Assembly (NCBI RefSeq): GCF_040419245.1
Contig: NZ_JAZHOH010000001.1
Coordinates: 2,232,001 to 2,296,000 of the forward strand
Direction of reading: 5' to 3'
DNA: 64,000 nucleotides
Source: Ewingella sp. CoE-038-23
GTDB lineage: Bacteria; Pseudomonadota; Gammaproteobacteria; Enterobacterales; Enterobacteriaceae
The notes under the pieces are model-generated. The model searched no databases. It was not told where the DNA came from and saw nothing but the letters and a program-made list of their open reading frames with translations. The position numbers and the translations under genes are program-made. Of the stretch, positions 54,407 through 63,406 are shown in pieces. Every line of letters starts with the position of its first letter. Positions within the stretch are counted from its first letter, which is position 1.

Positions 54407-54627
54407 TGCATATCGACTATCAGATCCACGGCCTTACGGCCACGCTGACGCTAACCAGCTGGCTAACGCAGGTTTCCCAGCATAATCGATGCGTTGATGC
54501 CGCTTTACTTCACTCCGATGTGAGAGCCACCAGCACTGGCATTGTTCGTCGTACAACTCATATCACAGGTCGCACACCAAAGGTCATGCGGGCCTACAAA
54601 GTGGTGGTGAAGGAGCTGGAACGATGA
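54406..54627 (+). CDS. Small early protein, unknown
   Basis: 73 residues, MHIDYQIHGLTATLTLTSWL then KVMRAYKVVVKELER, basic C-terminus. Coupled on both sides. Function unknown. Confidence 0.55.
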   Translation: MHIDYQIHGLTATLTLTSWLTQVSQHNRCVDAALLHSDVRATSTGIVRRTTHITGRTPKVMRAYKVVVKELER

Positions 54628-55028
54628 ATATGAGAAAGATTAGAACCGCCCGCTTGAATCAGGTTCTTCATCTGGTATGTGAAGCGTTTATGTATCATCA
54701 GATTGCCATGCATCGCAGACCGGTGTACCGACACAAGTATGGTGACTTTGCGATTGACCGGACTTCGTTGGCGGGCTTCATCGACACCCATCTGCAAGAG
54801 AATGGTATGTCAGACGCTATGCGGTTGAATCGTTACCTGAGAATTTTGGACTTGGGTGAACTGGAGAAAGCGCCAAGAGGTTTTTTCGTTAACTGGGGAG
54901 CAATCCCCACATTAAAGCCTCGCGGTATTCATTGGATCAGCGCCTGCTTGAACCGGTTTGGCGAAATGTTAGAGGACATGGGCCCAGAGGAAGTGGCTCG
55001 GCAGCTTGGGGCGGACATGCAATGGTAG
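54624..55028 (+). CDS. Early phage protein, unknown
   Basis: 134 residues starting MNMRKIRTARLNQVLHLVCE. Helical, basic N-terminus and acidic C-terminus (GEMLEDMGPEEVARQLGADM). Overlaps both neighbours by a few bases. Function unknown. Confidence 0.6.
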   Translation: MNMRKIRTARLNQVLHLVCEAFMYHQIAMHRRPVYRHKYGDFAIDRTSLAGFIDTHLQENGMSDAMRLNRYLRILDLGELEKAPRGFFVNWGAIPTLKPRGIHWISACLNRFGEMLEDMGPEEVARQLGADMQW

Positions 55029-55345
55029 AAACTAACGTATTTGAACTCGCACAAATCATCAAAAATGCCGGAGCTGATCCGGGCGATATCACCAGCGCAG
55101 TATGGGCAGCCAGTTACCGCAAACCCGAAAAATCGGCGGAAGAGGCGGCTCTGTTGACTATCGACCTGCTTGGCGAATATCACGGCAATGAAATTCCCGG
55201 TGAGCACTGGCCTGAAACTTATGAGGCTGTGCTTTTGGGAGAACTAAATCGAGTTATTCAGGAAGCTGAGTGGTTAGAAACTCCTACACCAGCCAGTATC
55301 GCGAAAGAAATCATCAACGCTGGTTATAGCAAGGTGGCAACGTGA
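55022..55345 (+). CDS. Early phage protein, unknown
   Basis: 107 residues from ATG 55022, MVETNVFELAQIIKNAGADP. Acidic; PASIAKEIINAGYSKV near the end. Overlaps the previous stop by 7 bp. Function unknown. Confidence 0.6.
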   Translation: MVETNVFELAQIIKNAGADPGDITSAVWAASYRKPEKSAEEAALLTIDLLGEYHGNEIPGEHWPETYEAVLLGELNRVIQEAEWLETPTPASIAKEIINAGYSKVAT

Positions 55346-55605
55346 TGCCGACCATGCACAGAGTTTCGAAAAATCAGCGGGTGGACCTGAACGATAAATT
55401 AATTCAGGCCACCGTCGAAATTGATGACGGATGCGACTGGACAGCATGGAACGCGTGGAAGATGCGCGAGAAGTATCGAATGCGCACCGGCATCCATGAG
55501 CCAGAGCCGCCACGACCACGGGTGGCTGCAGCGAAAATCAGCCCAAAGAAGAAGCCCCGGAAACGGGGTTATCGGGTAGTTCAGAAAGCGATTGGCGCAG
55601 TTTGA
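55345..55605 (+). CDS. Small basic early protein
   Basis: 86 residues from ATG 55345 (a GTG directly before it is also possible). The C-terminal third is very basic (ISPKKKPRKRGYRVVQKAIG), suggesting nucleic acid binding. It lies before the prtN-like gene. Function unknown. Confidence 0.55.
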   Translation: MPTMHRVSKNQRVDLNDKLIQATVEIDDGCDWTAWNAWKMREKYRMRTGIHEPEPPRPRVAAAKISPKKKPRKRGYRVVQKAIGAV

Positions 55606-55615
55606 GGAGATGAAT

Positions 55616-55876
55616 ATGAATACTATGTTTTTACTGATGGCAGAATTCCAGACTGCGACAATCGCGCTCTCTGATGTGTCGGAGCGCTACTTTGGAATGA
55701 AGCCTTCAACAGCTGAAAATAAAGCGGCTCTCGGCCAGTTTCCGGTCCCTACCTTTCGGGCTAGCGATAGCCAAAAATCACCGAGAATGATCCATATTCA
55801 GGATTTAGCTGACCATCTCGATAGGCAAAGAAAGAAAGGAAAAGACCTTTTTGAGAGTATGCAAAGCAAAGCGTGA
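55616..55876 (+). CDS. PrtN-family (pyocin activator-like) regulator
   Basis: 86 residues from ATG 55616, with GAGGAG six bases upstream. MNTMFLLMAEFQTATIALSD, RYFGMKPSTAENKAALGQFP and MIHIQDLADHLDRQRKKGKD match the PrtN family. PrtN activates pyocin genes in Pseudomonas; in enterobacterial prophages relatives lie next to an attachment site and may act as DNA-bending excision factors or activators. Here it is the last gene before attR. Confidence 0.8.
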   Translation: MNTMFLLMAEFQTATIALSDVSERYFGMKPSTAENKAALGQFPVPTFRASDSQKSPRMIHIQDLADHLDRQRKKGKDLFESMQSKA

Positions 55877-55879
55877 ACA

Positions 55880-55901
55880 GCCGGGGAAACCCGGTTTTTT
55901 T
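55880..55901 (+). terminator. Terminator at the end of the early operon
   Basis: CCGGG/CCCGG stem with a GAAA loop followed by T7, directly after the prtN-like gene. In the free phage it would separate the early operon from attP and int. Confidence 0.9.
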
Positions 55902-55952
55902 ATGATTATTATTTAATATTCCCAGCTATTGGTCTGGTATTTTTAGATGCCC

Positions 55953-55973
55953 CAGCACCCCACCAGCACCCCC
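55953..55973 (+). repeat. Integrase arm-type sites, right
   Basis: Two copies of CAGCACCCC (55953-55961 and 55964-55972) near attR. They match the tandem repeats next to attL in sequence and orientation, at 11-bp spacing, about one helix turn. Confidence 0.7.
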
Positions 55974-56002
55974 AAATCACGTAACTTGTTGATATAAATA
56001 AA

Positions 56003-56028
56003 AGAAGCCCCGCCAAAATGACGGGGCT
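56003..56028 (-). terminator. Rebuilt cutC/micL terminator at attR
   Basis: Minus-strand GCCCCGTC/GGCGGGGC stem with a 5-nt ATTTT loop, followed by TTCTTTTATTT. The stem is the attR core. On the uninterrupted chromosome the stem would be followed by the eight-T run now found at attL. Confidence 0.85.
56008..56025. repeat. attR core, 18-bp direct repeat
   Basis: CCCCGCCAAAATGACGGG, identical to 15091-15108. It forms the stem-loop of the cutC/micL terminator. Confidence 0.92.
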
Positions 56029-56126
56029 TGGTACTTGCGCAGGGCGACGCAATAAGGGCCGTAAGGCCCGGTTAAATCTGTGGTGCAAAGAGTTCGCCCT
56101 TCTCTTTGCCCGGCAATCTGTGACTG

Positions 56127-56885
56127 TTACGCCGTGCGAGACATCTCATCGCCAAATTCTAATGCCGTTTTCATCGCCGCCACGATATCGCCATCCACGC
56201 AGTAACGACTAAATTCGTCAAAATCGGTATCAGAACTCATGGTCACGCCCGCCTTGCGGTAGCGCATTTGCGACGGAACCTGACGCCCGGCCGAGCTGTG
56301 CAGCTCGCTCAAACCGATGTCGACAAACTTCTGCAAGTTGGTCAAACGAACACCTGCACCGGCCATAATAATAGGACCACGACTTAGCTCGTTGAGTTCC
56401 CGAAGCATCGGTAATCCGACTTCGGCATTCTGTTGCTGGCCCGACGTGAGAATGCGCGCAACGCCCAATTGAGTGAGTTGCTCAAGTGCCACTTTCGGGT
56501 TCAGACACATGTCGAATGCGCGGTGGAAGGTCACAGCCATGTTGCCGCACAGCGCCATCACTTCCCACATTTTTGGCATATCAATGTGGCCTTCTTCATC
56601 CAGAATACCCACTACGACGCCGGGGAAGCCGAGATCGCGAATACAGGCGACGTCGCTTTTTAGGATGCTAAATTCACTCTGGCTGTAGCAAAAGTCGCCG
56701 CCCCGCGGACGCACAATGGGATGTACGGGGATAGTGACCTGCTCTCTGGCCAGTTTTAACGTGCCGTAACTTGGCGTGACGCCACCGTCGGCCTGGCTGG
56801 CACATAACTCAACCCGGTCAGCGCCGGCTTGCTCTGCCGTTAACGCACAGTCCACGCTATAACAACACACTTCTAACTTAGTCAT
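56127..56885 (-). CDS. cutC: CutC family protein
   Basis: 252 residues, TIM-barrel CutC family, once linked to copper tolerance; in E. coli that phenotype is largely explained by loss of the overlapping MicL s[56 protein letters not shown] and [12 protein letters not shown] are conserved. AGGAGAG lies five bases before the start. The prophage begins about 100 bp after its stop. Confidence 0.93.
   Translation of the reverse strand: MTKLEVCCYSVDCALTAEQAGADRVELCASQADGGVTPSYGTLKLAREQVTIPVHPIVRPRGGDFCYSQSEFSILKSDVACIRDLGFPGVVVGILDEEGHIDMPKMWEVMALCGNMAVTFHRAFDMCLNPKVALEQLTQLGVARILTSGQQQNAEVGLPMLRELNELSRGPIIMAGAGVRLTNLQKFVDIGLSELHSSAGRQVPSQMRYRKAGVTMSSDTDFDEFSRYCVDGDIVAAMKTALEFGDEMSRTA
56372..56400 (-). 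promoter_or_regulatory. SigmaE-like promoter inside cutC
   Basis: Minus-strand GGAACTC (56394-56400) and GTCCTA (56372-56377), spaced 16 bp, match the sigmaE -35 (GGAACTT) and -10 (GTCTAA-like) elements. The position inside cutC is where the MicL promoter is found in E. coli. Confidence 0.55.
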
Positions 56886-56997
56886 GTGATCTCTCCTGAT
56901 TACGGCATCATGCTACAACACTTGTCTGTAGCGGGCCATGTCGCGTAGGCTTTAGCATGAGCACTCCCGCCCAATTGCCTGCTTTGGAAGGCTAACT

Positions 56998-58146
56998 ATG
57001 ACACTCAATTTTGATCAATGGGTAGACCGTAGTCACAGCGATAGCGTTAAGTGGAACAAATATAAAAATCAGGACGTCATTCCACTTTGGGTCGCTGATA
57101 CTGACTTCGCTTCACCACCAGAAGTGGTAGCTGAACTGCAACAGCGCGTCGCCGAAGGGGTTTTCGGCTACGGCTTTACGCCGCCAGAATTGATCGAACT
57201 TTTCATTGAGCGCGCCAATAAGCGTTACCAATGGAATATTAAACCTGAATGGATTGTTTCACTGCCCGGCCTGGTTTGCGGGCTGAATGTCGCGGTGCGC
57301 GCCACGGTTAGCCAACATCAAACCAGCCTGCTGCCGTCACCGATTTACCCGCCCTTTATTCAGGCCGCAGAGTCGGAAGATCGCCAATATAAAAGCATTC
57401 CGGTCAGAGAAGTTGACCAACGCTGGGTGGCTGATTTTCACTCTCCCGAGCTGAAAATGGACGGCGGCGAACGCCTGCTGATGCTCTGCAACCCTTACAA
57501 CCCCGGCGGCACTGTTTACCGCCGCGATGAGTTGATGCAGCAACTGGCCTTTGCTCAAATGCATGACTTGGTGGTGTGCAGCGATGAGATCCACTGCGAC
57601 CTGCTGCTTGACCCGCAGGCTAAGCATATTCCTTTTGCGTCGCTGAATGACGATGCCGCGCAGCGCAGCATCACGCTGATGTCGCCGTCGAAAACTTTTA
57701 ATCTGGCAGGTCTTGGCGCCTCAATGGCAATTATCCCTAATGCCGGACTGCGTAAAAAGTTTGAGAAAACCGCCGAAGGCATCGTGCCACACGTCAATAT
57801 TTTAGCCTATGTCGCCGCCACCGCCGCCTATAGGCATGGCGACGACTGGCTGGAGCAGCAGTTGGCTTATCTACGGGGCAATCAGCAGCTCGCTACCCAA
57901 AGGATCAACGCCATGCCGGGGCTGAAAATGTTGCCGATTGAAGGCACCTATCTTGGCTGGATTGATGCCTCCGCCCTGCCGCTGGATAACCCGTATCGCT
58001 TCTTTGTGGATGCTGGAGTGGGCTTTACCTCAGGGCTGGCTTTCGGCGCGCCTAAGTTTGTACGCATCAATCTGGGCTGCCAGCGCGCCTTGCTGGAAAA
58101 GGCGCTGGTGAGAATGGAACAGGCGCTGGCAACCTTGAACGGCTAG
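56998..58146 (+). CDS. patB: PatB/MalY-type cystathionine beta-lyase aminotransferase
   Basis: 382-residue fold type I PLP enzyme. NPYNPGGTVYRRDEL, VCSDEIHCDLLL (PLP Asp) and SPSKTFNLAGL (PLP Lys) are clear. The overall match is to PatB-like C-S lyases, which cleave cystathionine or Cys-S-conjugates to thiols, pyruvate and ammonia. GGAAGG lies 7 nt before the start. It lies between cutC and yecM, which are adjacent in E. coli, and is divergent from cutC. Confidence 0.88.
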   Translation: MTLNFDQWVDRSHSDSVKWNKYKNQDVIPLWVADTDFASPPEVVAELQQRVAEGVFGYGFTPPELIELFIERANKRYQWNIKPEWIVSLPGLVCGLNVAVRATVSQHQTSLLPSPIYPPFIQAAESEDRQYKSIPVREVDQRWVADFHSPELKMDGGERLLMLCNPYNPGGTVYRRDELMQQLAFAQMHDLVVCSDEIHCDLLLDPQAKHIPFASLNDDAAQRSITLMSPSKTFNLAGLGASMAIIPNAGLRKKFEKTAEGIVPHVNILAYVAATAAYRHGDDWLEQQLAYLRGNQQLATQRINAMPGLKMLPIEGTYLGWIDASALPLDNPYRFFVDAGVGFTSGLAFGAPKFVRINLGCQRALLEKALVRMEQALATLNG

Positions 58147-58149
58147 AAC

Positions 58150-58713
58150 TTACTCTTTTTCGCTGGCAACAATATCCCGCAAACTGTGCGGGTGAAACTT
58201 AATGGTCACCGTGCCGTCAGTGATGGCAAGCGTCGGGTTAGGTAAACGCTCGTGCTCCCCCTTTGGCGAACTCTGTTTTAATTTAATGCCCGGCGCGGTC
58301 AGGGCTTCATCGGCCAGCTCTGCCAAAGCCCGGGCATAAAAAATCTCTTCGCCGCCGCTCAACACAATTTCAATATGCTCCCAACCTTCGTGCGGGTAAC
58401 GCTTTTCGCCCGGATAAGGCAGTTCAACCAAATCGATGCGCAGCGGCCCGACCTCCAGCGGCTGGTTCAAGGAATATAAGCAGATTGGGCGGCCATTGAT
58501 CTCCGTCTCATTGAGCAACGACGCGCACTGCTCGAAGCCTTTGCGCCAGCGTTCCGCCGTGGTGTTTTGGTGGCAGCGCAATGAAATATGATCAGCATGA
58601 TAAGCCGACAAATCGAGCTGTAACTTCTCCGCAAAGGCGCTAAGCGCGGTAACAAAACGCGGCATGTCCGCGACTAAATCCTCTAAGTCGGCGACATCTT
58701 TCATGTTCAGCAT
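58150..58713 (-). CDS. yecM: YecM, VOC-like metal-binding protein
   Basis: 187 residues. HADHISLRCHQNTTAERWRK, IDLVELPYPGEKRYPHEGWE then HIEIVL match E. coli YecM, whose structure resembles isomerase/dioxygenase-type VOC folds with a metal site; the reaction is unknown. A second ATG three codons on is possible. It is convergent with patB, the stops lying 4 bp apart. Confidence 0.9.
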   Translation of the reverse strand: MLNMKDVADLEDLVADMPRFVTALSAFAEKLQLDLSAYHADHISLRCHQNTTAERWRKGFEQCASLLNETEINGRPICLYSLNQPLEVGPLRIDLVELPYPGEKRYPHEGWEHIEIVLSGGEEIFYARALAELADEALTAPGIKLKQSSPKGEHERLPNPTLAITDGTVTIKFHPHSLRDIVASEKE

Positions 58714-58964
58714 GGTAGCTATTTCCTTAAAATTAATCTCTGTCGGCGGCTAATTTACACAGGGTTTCATGCCGTTGCCAGATACGTCCCGCATTCTGCG
58801 CGTTTGCTGTGCGGCAAACGTGCGCCAATACTGACGCCGCGGGGCTTATATGATATAAACACGCATCATTTTTGGTTCATCTGCGTTAGGTGAACAGCAA
58901 ACCATCAAACTCCTACCCAAACTCATCTGCGAAGGTGAAGGGTATTGATTCAAAAGGTAACTCG

Positions 58965-60695
58965 GTGAATATACAGGCTCTCCTTTCAGATAAAGTCAGT
59001 CAGGCGTTGACTGCAGCAGGCGCGCCTGCTGATAGCGAAGCGCAAGTCCGTCAGTCAGCCAAAGCGCAATTTGGTGACTATCAGGCGAATGGCGTGATGT
59101 CCGTGGCGAAAAAGCTGGGCATGGCCCCACGACAACTGGCAGAGAAAGTGGTTGAGCTGTTAGACCTGAGCGGAATTGCCTCTAAAGTCGAGATTGCCGG
59201 TCCGGGCTTTATCAATATTTTTCTCGACCGCGCCTTTGTGGCGGCGAATGCCGACAACGCGTTGCAACATGCCAAACTGGGTATCTCTCCGGTTGAGCCG
59301 CAAACCATTGTTATCGACTACTCTGCGCCAAACGTGGCAAAAGAGATGCACGTCGGCCACGTGCGTTCCACCATCATTGGCGACGCTGCGGCGCGTACCA
59401 ACGAATTCCTCGGCCACAAAGTGATCCGCGCCAACCACGTCGGCGACTGGGGCACCCAGTTCGGCATGCTGATTGCCTATCTGGAAAAAGTGCAGAATGA
59501 AAACGCCGGTGAGATGAAGCTTTCCGACCTCGAAGAGTTCTATCGCGCAGCGAAAAAGAACTATGACGAAGACGAAGAGTTCGCGGTACGCGCGCGTAAC
59601 TACGTGGTCAAGCTGCAAGGCGGCGATGAGTATTGCCGCCAGATGTGGCGCAAGCTGGTTGATGTCACCATGGCACAAAACCAGATCACCTATGACCGTC
59701 TGAATGTCACCCTGACCCGCGACGACGTCATGGGCGAAAGCCTGTACAACGACATGCTGCCGGGCATCGTGTCTGACCTGCAAGAGAAAGGTCTGGCAGT
59801 GGATAGCGAAGGCGCGGTCGTGGTTTATCTCGACGAATATAAGAACAAAGAAGGTGAGCCTATGGGCGTCATCATCCGTAAAAAGGATGGCGGCTACCTG
59901 TACACCACCACGGATATCGCCTGTGCGAAATACCGCTACGAAACCCTTGGCGCAGACCGCGTGCTCTATTACATCGACTCCCGCCAGCACCAGCATCTGA
60001 TGCAGGCGTGGACCATCGTGCGTAAAGCCGGTTATGTGCCAGAGTCTGTGCCGCTAGAGCACCACATGTTCGGCATGATGCTGGGCAAAGACGGCAAGCC
60101 GTTCAAAACCCGCGCTGGCGGCACCATCAAGCTGTCCGAATTGCTGGACGAAGCCATTGAGCGCGCGCGCAAGCTGATCACCGAAAAGAACCCAGAGCTG
60201 GGCGGCGAAGAGCTGGAAAATCTGGTTAACGCCGTCGGTATCGGCGCGATCAAATACGCTGACCTGTCGAAAAGCCGCACCACCGACTACATCTTCGACT
60301 GGGACAACATGCTGGCCTTTGAAGGCAACACCGCGCCTTACATGCAGTATGCTTACACCCGCGTGGCGTCCATCTTCAAGCGTGCGGATATTGACGTTAA
60401 CAGCCTGACTCAGCCGATGGTTATCAGCGAAGAGCGCGAAGCCCTGCTGGCCACTCGCCTGCTGCAATTTGAAGAAGTGCTGACTACCGTGGCCCGCGAA
60501 GGTACACCGCACACCATGTGTGCTTACCTGTATGACGTGGCTGGCCTGTTCTCTAGCTTCTACGAGCACTGCCCAATTCTCAACGCTGCTGACGAAACCA
60601 GCCGCCAAAGCCGCCTGAAACTGGCCCTGCTGACCCAAAGAACGCTGAAAACCGGTCTGGATACCTTGGGTATTGAAACCGTAGAACGCATGTAA
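58965..60695 (+). CDS. argS: ArgS arginyl-tRNA synthetase
   Basis: 576 residues from GTG 58965, with AAGG 7 nt upstream, giving the family N-terminus (V/M)[10 protein letters not shown]; the open frame extends upstream but without homology. [20 protein letters not shown] holds the HVGH-type HIGH motif; [20 protein letters not shown] covers the KMSKS-equivalent loop; the C-terminal anticodon domain ends [13 protein letters not shown]. Class I synthetase. Confidence 0.96.
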   Translation: MNIQALLSDKVSQALTAAGAPADSEAQVRQSAKAQFGDYQANGVMSVAKKLGMAPRQLAEKVVELLDLSGIASKVEIAGPGFINIFLDRAFVAANADNALQHAKLGISPVEPQTIVIDYSAPNVAKEMHVGHVRSTIIGDAAARTNEFLGHKVIRANHVGDWGTQFGMLIAYLEKVQNENAGEMKLSDLEEFYRAAKKNYDEDEEFAVRARNYVVKLQGGDEYCRQMWRKLVDVTMAQNQITYDRLNVTLTRDDVMGESLYNDMLPGIVSDLQEKGLAVDSEGAVVVYLDEYKNKEGEPMGVIIRKKDGGYLYTTTDIACAKYRYETLGADRVLYYIDSRQHQHLMQAWTIVRKAGYVPESVPLEHHMFGMMLGKDGKPFKTRAGGTIKLSELLDEAIERARKLITEKNPELGGEELENLVNAVGIGAIKYADLSKSRTTDYIFDWDNMLAFEGNTAPYMQYAYTRVASIFKRADIDVNSLTQPMVISEEREALLATRLLQFEEVLTTVAREGTPHTMCAYLYDVAGLFSSFYEHCPILNAADETSRQSRLKLALLTQRTLKTGLDTLGIETVERM

Positions 60696-60718
60696 TTCTC
60701 GCGTTTTCCGCGCCATAA

Positions 60719-60748
60719 GAAAGGCCAGCATCTGATGCTGGCCTTTTT
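60719..60748. terminator. Bidirectional terminator between argS and murJ
   Basis: AAAGGCCAGCATC/GATGCTGGCC with T5 to the right and A residues to the left, ending the convergent argS and murJ transcripts. Confidence 0.9.
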
Positions 60749-60778
60749 GTTATTGCTTGGTTATTGGCGGGCTGGAAA

Positions 60779-62314
60779 TCAATCCAGACGGCGAGCGAAC
60801 TCTTTGACGCGGAAGCCTAACAGCCCCAGCACGCCGAAGTAGGCGATCACCCCGACCACGACCACCGCCATCAGGCGCGCCAGCCGATAAGCCATGCCGC
60901 CGACGTCCCACGCGGGCATCACGTACAGCATGCCGAGCAGCGCGGCGGACATCGCCACAACCGCCAGAATCAGTTTGATCAGGAAGATGCGCCAGCCCGG
61001 CTGCGGCTGGAAGATATCCTGTTTGCGCAGTTGCCAGTAGAGCAGCGCGGCGTTAAGGCAGGCAGCCAGACCAATCGACAGCGACAGACCGGCATGCTTC
61101 AGCGGGCCGATAAAGGCCAGGTTCATCACCTGAGTCATCGCCAGCGTGATAATGGCAATCTTCACCGGCGTCTTAATATCCTGACGCGAATAGAAGCCCG
61201 GAGCCAGCACCTTGACCACGATCAACCCCATCAGGCCAACGGAATAGGCAATCAGCGCGCGCTGGGTCATAGAGGCATCAAAGGCGGTAAATTTGCCGTA
61301 TTGGAACAGAGCTACGGTCAGCGGCTTCGCCAGAATACCCAGCGCCACAGAGCTTGGCAGCGCCAGCAGGAAGCACAGGCGCAGGCCCCAATCCATCAAG
61401 CGGTTGTACTGCATATGGTCGCCGCTGGAGAAGCTGCGCGCCAGCGATGGCAGCAAGATGGTGCCCAGCGCCACGCCCAGCACGCCGGACGGGAACTCCA
61501 TCAGGCGGTCAGCGTAATACATCCACGACACCGAGCCAGACACCAGGAATGAGGCAAAAATGGTGTTGATGATCAGCGAGATTTGGCTGACGGACACCCC
61601 GAGAATGGCCGGTCCCATTTGGCGCATGACGCGCCAGACACCGGCATCCTTCAGGTTCAGTCGCGGCAACACCAGCATGCCGATTTTCTTCAAGTGCGGC
61701 AGTTGGTAACCCAGTTGCAAAAGGCCCCCGGCCACCACCGCCCATGCCAGCGCTAAAATCGGTGGGTGGAAGTAAGGCGCGGCAAACAGCGCGAAGCCAA
61801 TCATGCTGACGTTAAGGAAGGTGGGTGCAAATGCCGGAATGGAAAAGCGGTTCCAGGTATTGAGTATCGCCCCCACCAGCGACGCCAGCGAGATAAGCAA
61901 AATATAGGGGAAAGTGATACGCAGCAGCGCGCTGGTTAAGGCAAATTTGTCTGGAGAATCAACAAAGCCCGGCGCGGTGACGTAGATAACCCAAGGCGCG
62001 GCAATCATCCCAAGCACGGTGACCACGGCCAACACCAGCGTCAGCAGGCCAGAAACGTAAGCAATAAAGGTACGAGTGGCTTCTTCGCCCTGCTGCGTTT
62101 TGTACTCGGCGAGGATCGGCACAAAAGCCTGCGAAAACGCGCCTTCGGCAAAGATACGGCGTAACAAGTTAGGCAGTTTGAAAGCCACAAAGAAGGCGTC
62201 CGTCACCATTCCTGCCCCAAACACCCGCGCGACAATGGCGTCGCGAGCAAAACCTAATACACGGGAAAACATCGTCATTGAACTGACGGCGGCCAAAGAT
62301 TTCAGTAGATTCAT
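60779..62314 (-). CDS. murJ: MurJ lipid II flippase
   Basis: 511 residues with about 14 membrane segments. [20 protein letters not shown] at the N-terminus, [20 protein letters not shown] and AFVPIL are MurJ signatures with the essential Arg residues. It moves lipid II across the inner membrane. Its 5' side is mviM, and its 3' end faces argS directly, whereas flagellar genes flank it in E. coli. Confidence 0.96.
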   Translation of the reverse strand: MNLLKSLAAVSSMTMFSRVLGFARDAIVARVFGAGMVTDAFFVAFKLPNLLRRIFAEGAFSQAFVPILAEYKTQQGEEATRTFIAYVSGLLTLVLAVVTVLGMIAAPWVIYVTAPGFVDSPDKFALTSALLRITFPYILLISLASLVGAILNTWNRFSIPAFAPTFLNVSMIGFALFAAPYFHPPILALAWAVVAGGLLQLGYQLPHLKKIGMLVLPRLNLKDAGVWRVMRQMGPAILGVSVSQISLIINTIFASFLVSGSVSWMYYADRLMEFPSGVLGVALGTILLPSLARSFSSGDHMQYNRLMDWGLRLCFLLALPSSVALGILAKPLTVALFQYGKFTAFDASMTQRALIAYSVGLMGLIVVKVLAPGFYSRQDIKTPVKIAIITLAMTQVMNLAFIGPLKHAGLSLSIGLAACLNAALLYWQLRKQDIFQPQPGWRIFLIKLILAVVAMSAALLGMLYVMPAWDVGGMAYRLARLMAVVVVGVIAYFGVLGLLGFRVKEFARRLD

Positions 62315-62346
62315 ATCAATTTTCTTATTTGCCAGCGGCTAAACAG

Positions 62347-62371
62347 CCACGCCTGCGGCAGCAGGCGTGGG
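62347..62371 (-). terminator. Hairpin between mviM and murJ
   Basis: CCACGCCTGC/GCAGGCGTGG, a 10-bp stem with a short loop, followed on the minus strand by CTGTTTAG, a weak T tract. It may end or attenuate mviM transcripts. Confidence 0.6.
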
Positions 62372-62467
62372 AGGTAAGAACTGGCAGAGCTCTAACGTGC
62401 GCCATAGTCTACGCATCCGAAACGCAATAGCTACTGGCAGTTGTTATATAATATTACCTGTCAGTCA

Positions 62468-63397
62468 TCAGATGGTGACAACGTCACTTTCTAACATCTT
62501 CTCAATCAACCTTTGGGCGTAAATCCCCTGCTCGCCGCTGGTATCCGGCGCGGTGTGATTGCTGATACTTTCAATGAAATGGTGAATCGCCCCTTCGAAT
62601 CCGCGCTGGGCCAGCGTGGTCTGCCAACCGGCAACCGGCAGTTGAGTCAGCAGGTCGTGCTTCTCTTCCTGCCACTGTTTCATATCCGCCAGCTGATAGA
62701 CCGCGCCATCCGTCACCGCCTGCACGGTTTCACGCGAACTGCCCGCACGGCGGTGCATCGAGGTAGTGATGATGCTGCCGTTACAGTTGAAATGGTGCTC
62801 GACGTAAATCATCTGCTGTTCGGCGTTTGCTGTGATCTGGCCGCTGAGCAACTTGGCGTCGCCACCCGCAAGCCACAGCGCGGTGTCCACCACGTGCAGG
62901 TAATCATCCAGCAGTGTGAAGCGCAGGTTGTGCCCTACGCTGTCAGAACGGTGTTTATCCATGCGCAGCGAAGCCGCCGGCTGTTGCTGTAACTGCTGAT
63001 GCAGCTGGCGGTAGCGCGGCGCAAAGCGGCGGTTAAACCCTACCATCAGGCTTTTGCCGCTTTTCTCAGCCAGTTCAATCAGCTGCTCGGCTTGATCTAG
63101 CTCGGCCGCCAGCGGCTTATCCACGTAGACATGCACCCCGGCCTTGAGCAGTTGGCTGACCACCTCGAAGTGGCTCGCCGTGCTGCTGTGAACAAACACT
63201 GCGTCACTCTGCGCGGCCAGCTCATCCAGCCGCGAAAAACAGTTCATGCGATAGCTGTCGCAAACGGCCTGCGCTTTCTGCTGATTCGGCGAGAAGCCGC
63301 CCGCTAGCGTCCATTTTTCTGCATGGCTGAGGATCGGCAGATACGCTTTCTGCGCTATGCCACCTAACCCCACCACGCCAATACGTAATTTTGTCAC
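62468..63397 (-). CDS. mviM: MviM, Gfo/Idh/MocA-family oxidoreductase
   Basis: 309 residues, probably from GTG 63397 (TAGGAG upstream). Rossmann motif IGVVGLGGIAQKAYLPIL, the VYVDKPLAAE Lys-Pro motif and MVGFNRRFAPRYRQL match the family. NAD(P)-dependent; substrate unknown. It sits between yceH and murJ as in E. coli. Confidence 0.92.
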   Translation of the reverse strand: MTKLRIGVVGLGGIAQKAYLPILSHAEKWTLAGGFSPNQQKAQAVCDSYRMNCFSRLDELAAQSDAVFVHSSTASHFEVVSQLLKAGVHVYVDKPLAAELDQAEQLIELAEKSGKSLMVGFNRRFAPRYRQLHQQLQQQPAASLRMDKHRSDSVGHNLRFTLLDDYLHVVDTALWLAGGDAKLLSGQITANAEQQMIYVEHHFNCNGSIITTSMHRRAGSSRETVQAVTDGAVYQLADMKQWQEEKHDLLTQLPVAGWQTTLAQRGFEGAIHHFIESISNHTAPDTSGEQGIYAQRLIEKMLESDVVTI

Positions 63398-63406
63398 GCG
63401 CGACTC

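Larger units (their letters stand above)
15091..56025. mobile_element. Intact lambdoid siphovirus-type prophage, HK97-like head
   Basis: About 40.9 kb flanked by an exact 18-bp direct repeat. It contains integrase, putative excisionase, CI/Cro switch, replication genes, Q antiterminator, a complete lysis cassette, HNH, terminases, an HK97-type head set and a long-tail morphogenesis set with tape measure. No structural gene is visibly broken, so it is probably inducible. In the circular phage genome the order is int ... late genes ... Q, replication, cro | cI, early operon, attP. The host flanks (cmoB and cutC) are adjacent loci in relatives. Confidence 0.95.
56000..56365 (-). ncRNA. micL: Probable MicL sRNA at the cutC 3' end
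   Basis: MicL is a sigmaE-dependent sRNA whose promoter lies inside cutC and whose processed form comes from the cutC 3' UTR; it represses lpp. Here a sigmaE-like promoter lies inside cutC (56372-56400), and a strong terminator lies about 100 bp after the cutC stop. The expected length from promoter to terminator (about 365 nt) is similar to the ~308 nt of E. coli MicL. The 3' end in this strain is formed with phage sequence. Identification is by position and signals, not by alignment. Confidence 0.5.

Noticed and set aside
15091..56025. CRISPR array or insertion sequence inside the prophage
   Set aside because: No regularly spaced repeats and no transposase-like gene were seen.
59160..59996. 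Minus-strand frame of 278 codons
   Set aside because: Shadow of argS, which has strong family motifs across the region.
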